50,498 nt of DNA from Bacteroidales bacterium (GTDB lineage: Bacteria; Bacteroidota; Bacteroidia; Bacteroidales; UBA932): NCBI GenBank assembly GCA_017616655.1, contig JAFZXU010000005.1, forward strand, positions 1 to 50,498. Direction: 5' to 3'. The notes below the pieces were generated by a model, which did no database searches, was not told where the DNA came from, and saw only the letters and a program-made list of their open reading frames with translations. A program made the position numbers and the translations under genes. Shown piece after piece: positions 25,063 to 32,971 of the stretch. Within the stretch, counting starts at the first letter, position 1. The number at the start of each line of letters is the position of its first letter.

Positions 25063-27630
25063 TTACCACCACCCTCCGGGGCCTCCGGATGAAGTACCTA
25101 TGGTGGTAAGTCTCGAGCTTACGGTGAACTCTTTCAAAACCGTTCCCTGGCTCAGTTTTCCGGGGCCGTACCACCCCTCCCAGGAGTCGGAAAAAGCGGA
25201 AAGCCTGCCTCCCTTCTTGAAGACGTAGCTGCCGTTTGCCAGTTCGGGGCTGCTCACTATAAGAACCGAGCCCCTGGAGCCCAGGCTGCGGGGAATCTCA
25301 TAGCTGAAGAGGGTCGTGGTGCCGTCGAGCCTGCAGAGAGATATGACTTCATCCTTCTCTACTCCGGAATTGTTGTACATCACCACATTCTGCCTCGAAG
25401 AGGAGGTATTGGGCTTGACGGCGCCTCCGGCGAAGCCGATCATTATGCCACCGTTGACGTGGAAATCGCTGCTGCGGTCGGTATCGAAGGCTTCTTCCGG
25501 GGTAGAGCTGCCGCTGGAGAGGGCCAGGCCGCCGTTGATGGTGATGGTGCCGTTGGAATCGAGTCCGTCGTTGTTGGAGGCGTAGCAGCAGAGGCGGCCG
25601 CCGTTCATCGTGAAGCCGGTCTTGGAGTTCACGGCATCGTCATAGGCCGTGGAGCGCACCTCGCCGCCGTTGATTACGATGTTCGCCTTGCTTTCGATGC
25701 CCTCCGAACCTTCGCTGTTGCCTGTGACGTTCACCCTTATCGTTCCGCCGTTTATGGTAAGGTCGCCGTCCACCTTGATGCCCTTCGGGGAGCATGAATA
25801 GGTGCGGCTGTACTTGTACATTCCGCCGCTGGTGGCGATATCCACGGTTCCGCCGTCGAACACAGCGGTGCGGTCCACGCTGATGCCCTTGCCGCCGTCT
25901 CCGGTGCTGCGGGCGATGATTGTGCCGCCGCTGAGATGGAAGAGGCTGTCCACCTTGAGGCAGCAGGAGGCGGTCGCATCCCTGAGGGTGGCGTCATACA
26001 TTCCTCCGCCGGTGGTGCCCAGTTCCAGCTTGCCTCCCGACATATCGAAGCAGCCGTCAGTGCTGAGCGCCTTGCCGGCTGTGCTGCTGACATGGGAATA
26101 GATCAGGCCGCCGCCTACCCTGATTCCGATTCCCTCGGAGGCATCACCCTTCGCCTTGATTCCGTTGTCGGTGGCGTCAGTCACGGCGATGGTCACGCCC
26201 GGTCGGGTTGTCAGATACTCGTCGGTGGCTATTCCGTGCTTGCAGTTGCCCCTTGCCACCAGCACTCCTGAGCCGCTGAATATCAGCGACCCTTCAGCGA
26301 AGAAACACCCCTTCCGGTCCTCAGTGGCGGAGGTTCCTCCACCCAGATAGACATAGTCGTTCTGATATGTCGAGGCATCCGTGATGCGGTTGGTAGTGCC
26401 GGGAGCCAGATGGACGAAAACCCTCTTGTGGCACTGGCTGTTTATAGCCGGGCCTCGAAGGGAGGTGATGTCGACTCCCGAGAGGGTCAGTTTGTATTTC
26501 TTGTTGCCGTAAACCTTGAGCGAGCCGTCGGTGGCGGTGCCCTTGAGGATTATCTCCACGTTCTTGACGTCGTTGGTAAGCATATCCACCGTGACGTGGG
26601 CGCCGTTGACGGTGAGGTTGATGTTCCTGTTGGTGGTGGCGGCGCTGGCCGTGGTGCCGTTGTAGATGATGCTGACGGTGTTGCTGAAGGTGTTTGCCTC
26701 CCAGTAGAAATCCTGATCGCTTCCCGGGACGTCGAGGGCGGCATCCGTCGCTGTTTCGCCGTCGTATGGCTCCACCGTGATGATGTTCTCATCCACGGTA
26801 CCATGCCCGGTAACATCGGTTATGGCATATATCCTGGCACGTTCGAAGGAGACGGACTCCTGGGTGAATTTGGTCATGGAGGTGCCGTCAGTGTATTCCA
26901 CCTTCATTGTGATTCCCAGCTCGAAGACGTGCGGCATGAGGGCTACGAAGAAGGAAGCGGTGTCGGTCGGCGAGAGGCGGACTCCGTCACCGCAGTCGAG
27001 TACTATCTTCTTGATGTCGGCGTCATCATCCTCATCTTTCTCGGTGAGGGTGGACTCGAGGGTATTGACATCCACCCGAACCCTGCCGGAAAGTACGTCG
27101 TGGTTGTTTCCGGTAAGGGTAATGCGACGGACGGTCTTTGTTCCGGCCATGCGGAAATTGATGAACGAGCAGACGTTCATCAGATGGAAACCGTCTCCGG
27201 TCCCGGCGCAGGCCATCATATTCGCCCCGGCTCCATAGCTGTCTTTCAGGTAGTTCTGGACGCCGGAGAAGGTTGTGAAGAAGGAGCTGTCGGGGTTATA
27301 GATTGCCCTTGAATCATATGGATAGAGAAGCACCGTATAATCCGTCGTGAATGTCGCCTCATCCTCCGAGATGCGGGTCAGGGTACCCTCCGCATCCCCC
27401 GTATTCCCTTCGAAACGCCAGCATCCGTTGGCGTCGGAATAGCGGAAGACTGAGAGCAGGTCACCGGCAGTCCAGACCGTCCGGAATCCCTCCGAAAGCT
27501 GCACCCTGGTGCCCTGCTCGGCCGAAACGGTTATCCGCTCAGCGAATGGCGCGCCACCATTTTCCTCCTCAGTACAGGAAAAAAAGAGCAGCACTAAGGC
27601 TGCCGGAATTATGTGTTTGAGAAATTTCAT
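25063..27630 (-). CDS. Surface lipoprotein with fimbrillin-like N-domain and Cthe_2159-type beta-helix carbohydrate-binding domain
   Basis: 855 aa. The lipoprotein signal ends LLFFSC (Cys near 19). Residues about 30-270 match the fimbrillin-like domain of the LRR lipoprotein, for example LDCGDGVRLSPTDTASFF. From about 300 onward come many short beta turns (STDGCFDMSGGKL, INGGTIRVNV, ITINGGLALSSG) forming a right-handed parallel beta-helix of the kind called Cthe_2159 carbohydrate-binding; in the founding member this binds acidic polysaccharide with calcium. The C-terminus is glycine-rich and aromatic (SSGGPGGWW). The start directly abuts the lspA stop codon, so a lipoprotein is encoded right behind its own signal peptidase. 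Ligand unknown. Confidence 0.8.
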   Translation of the reverse strand: MKFLKHIIPAALVLLFFSCTEEENGGAPFAERITVSAEQGTRVQLSEGFRTVWTAGDLLSVFRYSDANGCWRFEGNTGDAEGTLTRISEDEATFTTDYTVLLYPYDSRAIYNPDSSFFTTFSGVQNYLKDSYGAGANMMACAGTGDGFHLMNVCSFINFRMAGTKTVRRITLTGNNHDVLSGRVRVDVNTLESTLTEKDEDDDADIKKIVLDCGDGVRLSPTDTASFFVALMPHVFELGITMKVEYTDGTSMTKFTQESVSFERARIYAITDVTGHGTVDENIITVEPYDGETATDAALDVPGSDQDFYWEANTFSNTVSIIYNGTTASAATTNRNINLTVNGAHVTVDMLTNDVKNVEIILKGTATDGSLKVYGNKKYKLTLSGVDITSLRGPAINSQCHKRVFVHLAPGTTNRITDASTYQNDYVYLGGGTSATEDRKGCFFAEGSLIFSGSGVLVARGNCKHGIATDEYLTTRPGVTIAVTDATDNGIKAKGDASEGIGIRVGGGLIYSHVSSTAGKALSTDGCFDMSGGKLELGTTGGGMYDATLRDATASCCLKVDSLFHLSGGTIIARSTGDGGKGISVDRTAVFDGGTVDIATSGGMYKYSRTYSCSPKGIKVDGDLTINGGTIRVNVTGNSEGSEGIESKANIVINGGEVRSTAYDDAVNSKTGFTMNGGRLCCYASNNDGLDSNGTITINGGLALSSGSSTPEEAFDTDRSSDFHVNGGIMIGFAGGAVKPNTSSSRQNVVMYNNSGVEKDEVISLCRLDGTTTLFSYEIPRSLGSRGSVLIVSSPELANGSYVFKKGGRLSAFSDSWEGWYGPGKLSQGTVLKEFTVSSRLTTIGTSSGGPGGWW

Positions 27631-28272
27631 CTATGCTTGCTCCTTTTCCTCAGTCTTGTTCCCGGAGAAGAAGCGCCAGTGGAAGATAAGCAGATAGAAG
27701 GCGCCGCAGGTGATGCAGCTGTCCGCGAAATTGAATATCGGACGGAAGAAGACGATATGCCTTCCGCCCCATATGGGAACCCATGATGGCAGGTCGGTGT
27801 CAATGATGGGGAAATAGAGCATATCCACCACCTTGCCCTGCAGAAGGCCCGCGTATCCGCCACCGGCGGGGAAGAGCTGAGCGACCTGGGTAAAGGTACT
27901 CTCGGAAAAGATCAAACCGTAGAAAAGGGAATCCACTATATTGCCGAGAGCGCCGCACATTATGGCCGCCAAGCCGACCAGGACGCCCCACGGGGTCTCC
28001 GGCTTCCTGAGCAGCCTGCGCATATAGACTATGATCACGCCCACCAGGGCGATCCTGAATATGCTGAGCAGATATTTGCCGATATGGCCCCCGAACTGCA
28101 TTCCGAAGGCCATGCCGTTGTTTTCAATAAAGTGAATCTGGAACCAGTCTCCAAAGACGTGGATGCTCTGCCCTACCGTCATATTGGTCTTGACCAGGAT
28201 CTTGATGACCTGGTCGATGACGAGGAGAAGGACGACGAAGATCGAAATCTTTGTTCCTCTGGAGAGCTTCAT
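27631..28272 (-). CDS. lspA: Lipoprotein signal peptidase (signal peptidase II)
   Basis: Inner-membrane aspartic protease that removes signal peptides from prolipoproteins. 213 aa with four hydrophobic helices. Both catalytic aspartates are present: GALGNIVDSLFYG (near 110) and FNFADSC (near 179). It starts 3 bases after the DksA-like gene and its TAG touches the ATG of the next lipoprotein. The neighbourhood ileS / DksA-like / lspA is a familiar Bacteroidales arrangement. Confidence 0.96.
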   Translation of the reverse strand: MKLSRGTKISIFVVLLLVIDQVIKILVKTNMTVGQSIHVFGDWFQIHFIENNGMAFGMQFGGHIGKYLLSIFRIALVGVIIVYMRRLLRKPETPWGVLVGLAAIMCGALGNIVDSLFYGLIFSESTFTQVAQLFPAGGGYAGLLQGKVVDMLYFPIIDTDLPSWVPIWGGRHIVFFRPIFNFADSCITCGAFYLLIFHWRFFSGNKTEEKEQA

Positions 28273-28275
28273 CGC

Positions 28276-28674
28276 CTACTTGCTGATCTGGTTCTTGCCC
28301 TCGACACTGAGAGTGGCGTGGGGCACGAGCTTCAATCTCTCCTTGGGTATAAGTTTACCGGTGACGCGGCAGATGCCGTAGGTCTTGTTCTCGATGCGCA
28401 CGAGCGCAGCCTCGAGATTCTGGATAAACTTGTACTGGCGGGATGCGAGCTGGCTTGCCTCCTCCTTTGAAAGAGCGGAAGCGCCCTCCTCCAGCACCTT
28501 GAAGGTGGGAGAGGTATCCTCCGTGTCGTTACTTGCCCTGTGGTTGACGGCGTCCTTGAGCATATTGTACTCGCTGCGCGCCTGCTCGAGCTTTTCGAGG
28601 ATCAGCTGCTTGAATTCCTGCAGCTCCTCGTCGCTGTAACGCACTTTTTCCTGGGTTTCTTTGTTCTGCTCCAT
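28276..28674 (-). CDS. DksA/TraR-family protein with degenerate zinc finger
   Basis: 132 aa. An N-terminal coiled-coil region (about 12-85, Glu/Lys/Leu-rich) is followed by YGICRVTGKLIPKERLKLVPHAT, which aligns with the DksA/TraR zinc-finger region. Only the first of the usual four cysteines remains, so zinc binding is unlikely. DksA-type proteins enter the RNA polymerase secondary channel and alter promoter response, in many bacteria with ppGpp. It lies between ileS and lspA with 3 bases to lspA and a promoter-like box in front. Loss of the cysteines seems usual for this Bacteroidetes branch, from memory. Confidence 0.85.
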   Translation of the reverse strand: MEQNKETQEKVRYSDEELQEFKQLILEKLEQARSEYNMLKDAVNHRASNDTEDTSPTFKVLEEGASALSKEEASQLASRQYKFIQNLEAALVRIENKTYGICRVTGKLIPKERLKLVPHATLSVEGKNQISK

Positions 28675-28696
28675 ATCTTTACTGCGGTTTAATCTT

Positions 28697-28704
28697 CAAA
28701 TTTA
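28697..28704 (-). promoter_or_regulatory. -7 box (TAAATTTG) ahead of the DksA-like gene
   Basis: The minus-strand TAAATTTG fits TAnnTTTG in the 46-base gap after ileS, 22 bases before the ATG. It may give the DksA-like gene and lspA a promoter separate from ileS. Confidence 0.45.
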
Positions 28705-28720
28705 CAAAAATAAATGGATA

Positions 28721-31700
28721 TTACTGCTTTTCAACCAAAATTTTAAGGGTACCCTCATCCCACTCCACTTCGGAAGCGTTTTCGGGGGATTCGGAGAATC
28801 CGATTGAAAGGGCGAGGGTCTGTTCGCAGACATACTTCCCGAACTGCAGGAGGGCGTCCCTGACTGCGGCGTTCTCCTCCACCGTCACCTTCACGCGGTC
28901 GGTCACCTCGAAGCCGCTCTCCTTGCGGATGTTCTGGATGCGGTTGATGAGTTCGCGGGCGATTCCCTCCCTGCGGAGTTCGTCGGTCACGGTGATGTCG
29001 AGGGCCACGGTGAGGGTGCCTTCGGTAGCCACGAGCCAGCCCGGCATATCCTCGGAGGTGATCTGGTAATCCTCGGCGGTGAGTTCCACAGGGCCGCCCT
29101 GGAGCTGCAGGGTATAGTCTCCTGCGCGCTCGATTTCGGAGATGGTGCTCTGATCCATTGTGGCGAAGAAGCCCGCAATCTCCTTCATTCGTGCGCCGCA
29201 GCGCTTTCCGAGGGTCTTGAAGTTGGGCTTTATCTTCTTGGTGATCAATCCGGTAGTGTCATAGATAAACTCTGCCTCCTTGACGTTGACTTCTGTCAGG
29301 ACGATGCCCATCACCTTCTCGAGCTGCTCTCGCTTGCGACTGTCGAGCACGGGAATAATGAGCTTCGCGAGGGGCTGGCGGACCTTGATGTTCACCTTCC
29401 TGCGGAGGGCGAGCACCATCGAGCAGCACTGCTGTGCGAGTGCCATCCTCTCCTCGAGGGAGGCGTCCACCATCGAAGCGTCGGCTACCGGCATCTTTTC
29501 GAAGTGCACGGAGTCGGCTCCCGGGGTGAGATCGCACCAGAGGCGGTCCATGAAGAAGGGCGCTATAGGAGCGGCCAGCAGGGCCACGGTCCTGAGGGCG
29601 TTGTAGAGGATTCCATAGGCCACCTTCTTGTCGGCGGTCAGGCCGCCGCCCCAGAAACGCTTGCGGTTCAGACGCACGTACCAGTTGGAGAGGTCGTCGC
29701 ATACGAAATCCTGTATCATCCTGCCTGCCAGGGTAATATCGTAATCCTCATAGGCCGCCGTCACCTTTGCGGTGAGGGAATTCAGCAGTGACACGAGCCA
29801 GCGGTCGATCTCCAGCATTCCTGCAGGGTTTACTTCGGCGTCGGAAGGGTTGAAGCCGTCCACGTTTGCGTAGAGGGCGAAGAAGGAGTAGGTGTTGTAG
29901 AGGGTGCCGAAGAATTTGCGGCGCACCTCGTCCACGCCCGACATGTCGAACTTGAGGTTGTCCCAGGGCTGTGCGTTGGTAAGCATATACCAGCGCAGAG
30001 CGTCGGCGCCGTACTCGTCGAGGGCCATGAAGGGATCCACGGCGTTGCCGAGGCGCTTGCTCATCTTGTTGCCGTCCTTGTCGAGCACCAGGCCGTTGGA
30101 AATCACCGTCTTGAAGGCGCACTTGCCGCTCACCATCGTATTGATGGCGTGGAGGGTGTAGAACCATCCGCGGGTCTGGTCGACGCCTTCGGCGATGAAG
30201 TCGGCGGTGCGGCCGAAATCGGGAGTTCCGACCTTTCCGAGCCCCTCCTGCGCGTAAGGCATCGAACCGGAGTCGAACCAGACGTCGATCAGGTCGAGTT
30301 CGCGGATCATCTTGCGGCTGTCCTCCGAAACGAGGTACCAGCCGTCCACATAGGGACGGTGGATATCTATCTTTTCGTAATTCTCCCTGGAATAGTCACC
30401 GGGAACGAAGCCCTTGTCCCTCAACGGGTTGGAAGGCATGATACCGGCCTTGACCGACTTGTCGAGCTCTTCGTAGAGCTCCGCCACGGAACCGATGCAC
30501 TTCTCGCAGGAGCCGTCCTCGGTGCGCCAGATGGGCAGCGGGGTGCCCCAGTAGCGGCTGCGGCTGAGGTTCCAGTCCTGAATATTCTCGAGCCACTTGC
30601 CGAAACGGCCGGTACCGGTGGACTTGGGCTTCCAGTTGATGGTGTCGTTGAGTTCTATCATCTTATCCTTCACCGAGGTGGCACGGATGAACCAGGAGTC
30701 GAGCGGATAGTAGAGCACCGGCTTGTCGGTACGCCAGCAGTGGGGATAGTTGTGGACGTGCTTTTCGATGCGGAAGGCCTTTCCCTCCTGCTTGAGGTCC
30801 ATGCAGATATCTATGTCGATGGTGGAGTCGTCCGGGCCGAGGGTGCTGTCGTAGGCATTTTTGACATACCTTCCGGCATAAGGGCCGTACAGCGCTTTGT
30901 CCACCCTTTCGCTGACGAATTCGGGAGCGAGATCCTCAATCCTGAACATCCTTCCCTTCTTGTCCACCATCGGCTGGTTGGAGCCGTCACGGTCGATAAC
31001 GAAGAAGGGCGGTATGCCGAAGGGCTTAGCCACCTTGTTGTCGTCCGCACCGAAAGTCGGGGCGATATGGACTATACCGGTACCGTCCTCGGTGGTGACA
31101 TAGTCGCCCGTGATCACCCTGAAGGCGCCCTCATCGGGTCTCATCCAGGGCAGAAGCTGCTCATATGCCATTCCGGTGAATTCGGAGCCCTTGTAAACTC
31201 CGTCAAGCACCTTGAAGGGATTCTTGTCGTTGAAATGGGCACCTACCAGCTCCTTCGCCAGAACATAGGCCGCAGGCGCCTTGGAGTAGGGATTCACGCT
31301 CTCTACGACCACGTAGTCGATGGAGGGGCCCACGCAGAGGGCCGTATTGGAAGGAAGGGTCCAGGGGGTGGTGGTCCAGGCCAGCATGAAGAGGGGCTTG
31401 TCGGTGAGCTGGAAGAGCCACTCCGAAGCCTCGTTGCGGATGATCCTGAACTGCGCCGTGACCGTTGTATCCTTCACGTCGCGGTAGCATCCGGGCTGGT
31501 TCAGCTCGTGGGAGCTGAGGCCGGTTCCGGCCGCGGGGGAATAGGGCTGGATGGTGTATCCCTTGTAGAGATAACCCTTCTTGTAGATATCCTTCAGCAG
31601 GTACCATAGGGTTTCGATATAGCGGTTGTCGTAGGTGACGTAGGGGTTGTCCATATCCACCCAGTAGCCGATCAGCTCGGTGAGCCTTCGCCACTCGGCG

Positions 31701-32083
31701 GTGTACTTCATCACCTCCTGGCGGCAGGCGGAGTTGTACTCGTCCACAGAAATCTTCGTGCCGATATCTTCCTTGGTGATGCCGAGTTTCTTCTCCACGC
31801 CGAGTTCCACGGGAAGGCCGTGGGTGTCCCAGCCCGCCTTGCGGCGCACATAATAGCCCTGCTGCGTCTTGTAGCGGCATACCGCGTCCTTGATGGAGCG
31901 CGCCATCACGTGGTGGATTCCGGGTTTGCCGTTTGCGGAGGGAGGCCCCTCGTGGAAATAGAATTCGGGAGCGCCCTTGCGCAACTCGAGGCTCTTCGCG
32001 AAGGCGTCAAGCCTCTGCCATTTCTCTAGCACCGAGAGATTGGTCTCTACCAGGTCCAGCTTCTTGTATTCGGGAAAACTCAT
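28721..32083 (-). CDS. ileS: Isoleucyl-tRNA synthetase
   Basis: Charges tRNA-Ile. I chose the ATG at 32083 (MSFPEYKKLDLVETN); the open frame to 32158 overlaps the promoter region. 1120 aa, the size of the large bacterial/eukaryotic-like IleRS. Class I motifs: the HIGH-type site in GPPSANGKPGIHHVMARSIKD and KMSKR in DGNKMSKRLGN. The editing (CP1) domain lies between, with TTTPWTLPSN. C-terminal tRNA-binding region present. First gene of the ileS / DksA-like / lspA / lipoprotein run. Confidence 0.98.
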   Translation of the reverse strand: MSFPEYKKLDLVETNLSVLEKWQRLDAFAKSLELRKGAPEFYFHEGPPSANGKPGIHHVMARSIKDAVCRYKTQQGYYVRRKAGWDTHGLPVELGVEKKLGITKEDIGTKISVDEYNSACRQEVMKYTAEWRRLTELIGYWVDMDNPYVTYDNRYIETLWYLLKDIYKKGYLYKGYTIQPYSPAAGTGLSSHELNQPGCYRDVKDTTVTAQFRIIRNEASEWLFQLTDKPLFMLAWTTTPWTLPSNTALCVGPSIDYVVVESVNPYSKAPAAYVLAKELVGAHFNDKNPFKVLDGVYKGSEFTGMAYEQLLPWMRPDEGAFRVITGDYVTTEDGTGIVHIAPTFGADDNKVAKPFGIPPFFVIDRDGSNQPMVDKKGRMFRIEDLAPEFVSERVDKALYGPYAGRYVKNAYDSTLGPDDSTIDIDICMDLKQEGKAFRIEKHVHNYPHCWRTDKPVLYYPLDSWFIRATSVKDKMIELNDTINWKPKSTGTGRFGKWLENIQDWNLSRSRYWGTPLPIWRTEDGSCEKCIGSVAELYEELDKSVKAGIMPSNPLRDKGFVPGDYSRENYEKIDIHRPYVDGWYLVSEDSRKMIRELDLIDVWFDSGSMPYAQEGLGKVGTPDFGRTADFIAEGVDQTRGWFYTLHAINTMVSGKCAFKTVISNGLVLDKDGNKMSKRLGNAVDPFMALDEYGADALRWYMLTNAQPWDNLKFDMSGVDEVRRKFFGTLYNTYSFFALYANVDGFNPSDAEVNPAGMLEIDRWLVSLLNSLTAKVTAAYEDYDITLAGRMIQDFVCDDLSNWYVRLNRKRFWGGGLTADKKVAYGILYNALRTVALLAAPIAPFFMDRLWCDLTPGADSVHFEKMPVADASMVDASLEERMALAQQCCSMVLALRRKVNIKVRQPLAKLIIPVLDSRKREQLEKVMGIVLTEVNVKEAEFIYDTTGLITKKIKPNFKTLGKRCGARMKEIAGFFATMDQSTISEIERAGDYTLQLQGGPVELTAEDYQITSEDMPGWLVATEGTLTVALDITVTDELRREGIARELINRIQNIRKESGFEVTDRVKVTVEENAAVRDALLQFGKYVCEQTLALSIGFSESPENASEVEWDEGTLKILVEKQ

Positions 32084-32111
32084 AATCGGCGTATATGCTT
32101 CTGTTTTTGAA

Positions 32112-32142
32112 TTTGCAAAGATACGATAATTCAGTAATTTTG
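32112..32142 (+). promoter_or_regulatory. Promoter of cvpA (and possibly the export cluster)
   Basis: TTTG (32112-32115), a 19-base spacer, then TAATTTTG (32135-32142): a textbook Bacteroides -33/-7 pair, 21 bases before the cvpA ATG. It overlaps the divergent ileS promoter box. Confidence 0.75.
32116..32123 (-). promoter_or_regulatory. -7 box (TATCTTTG) for ileS
   Basis: The minus-strand TATCTTTG fits TAnnTTTG, 32 bases before the ileS start at 32083. It interleaves with the cvpA promoter, so the two divergent genes may compete for polymerase. Confidence 0.6.
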
Positions 32143-32163
32143 AAGCCTGCAAATGCATATTAT

Positions 32164-32649
32164 ATGGGAACTGTAGATATTATAATACTTATATGCCTGA
32201 TGCCGTCGCTCTATTTCGGCATCAAGAACGGCCTGGTTAAGCAGATAATCTCATTCGCAGTCATCTATCTCGGCATCACCCTCTCCCTGAAATTCTCGGG
32301 CTCGGTGGAGCCTTATGTCCAGCAATATCTCCACCTGGAGGGCTTCTGGGCCAAATTCGTGGCCTTCATTGCCATCTTTTCGGTGGTCGCACTGGTCCTC
32401 TCCATCCTGGGTAACATAATCGACAAAGCCATCAAAGCCGGAGCCACCGGATTCCTCAACAGGGTGCTCGGTCTGCTCCTTTCGCTCTTCATCTTCATAC
32501 TTCTCACCGCCCTCCTGGTCTATATGGTCGATTCCCTCAACCAGGTCACGGGCCTGATTCCGAAAGAGAAACTCGCTGAGTCAAAGCTATATCCGCTTAT
32601 GCTGGATATAGCAAAAACGTTTTTTCCGTATTTGAAGTCGCTTTTCTAA
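32164..32649 (+). CDS. cvpA: CvpA family membrane protein
   Basis: 161 aa with four hydrophobic helices, starting MGTVDIIILICLMPSLYFGI, with the conserved GIKNGLVKQI after the first helix and a C-terminal helix around LLSLFIFILL. I chose the ATG at 32164 because the open frame from 32095 runs through the promoter. CvpA was named for its need in colicin V production in E. coli and is also linked to envelope stress; the biochemical role is unknown. Here it sits directly before a colicin-V-type export cluster on the same strand, 111 bases from the next small ORF. Confidence 0.88.
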   Translation: MGTVDIIILICLMPSLYFGIKNGLVKQIISFAVIYLGITLSLKFSGSVEPYVQQYLHLEGFWAKFVAFIAIFSVVALVLSILGNIIDKAIKAGATGFLNRVLGLLLSLFIFILLTALLVYMVDSLNQVTGLIPKEKLAESKLYPLMLDIAKTFFPYLKSLF

Positions 32650-32655
32650 AAAAGT

Positions 32656-32679
32656 GATGGCCCGACAAAATGGGCCATC
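32656..32679. repeat. Inverted repeat between cvpA and the export cluster
   Basis: GATGGCCC-GACAAAAT-GGGCCATC, 7 bases after the cvpA stop. On the plus strand no U-run follows, so it is at best a weak terminator or an RNA-stability hairpin. On the minus strand it is followed by a T-run, but no minus-strand gene ends here. Confidence 0.5.
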
Positions 32680-32760
32680 TCCGAAAAAATTGCGTCCAGC
32701 GGCATACAAAATCCGCGGACGCTCCCTTTCTTTGCCCCCGAAACCCGGAATGCGGATGTC

Positions 32761-32907
32761 ATGGAACGCGAAGAAAAGGTATTGCCGCTGGATGAACTCG
32801 AAGTGACCGTGGACGGCCTGCTGCCCAAGGCGAGCAGGGCCGCCAGGAGTTTCTACATCGCAATGATGCTGCTTCTTTTGATGCTTTTTGCAGCGATACT
32901 TATATGA
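32761..32907 (+). CDS. Small membrane peptide (48 aa) at the head of the peptide-export cluster
   Basis: ATG at 32761, TGA at 32905. The N-terminal half is polar (MEREEKVLPLDELEVTVDG) and is followed by LPKASRAARS and a C-terminal transmembrane helix (FYIAMMLLLLMLFAAILI). No signal peptide or GG leader. It ends 64 bases before the ATG I chose for the ABC exporter. I do not recognise a family. Location in the cluster and a single helix make it a candidate immunity or accessory protein; that is inference only. The frame is open back to the cvpA stop but has no earlier ATG. Confidence 0.5.
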   Translation: MEREEKVLPLDELEVTVDGLLPKASRAARSFYIAMMLLLLMLFAAILI

Positions 32908-32971
32908 ATAGACCGGGGGAGCAGTGAAGAAGACATTGTGCCGGGAGGAGCTCCCCCTTATTGGAAAAGAG

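Noticed and set aside
32656-32679. Intrinsic terminator between cvpA and the export cluster
   Set aside because: The stem is good but no U-run follows on the plus strand, so cotranscription of cvpA with the cluster remains possible.
32657-32806. 49-codon basic ORF starting in the hairpin after cvpA
   Set aside because: It overlaps the 32761 ORF in another frame, its start lies in the inverted repeat, and the composition does not look like a protein.
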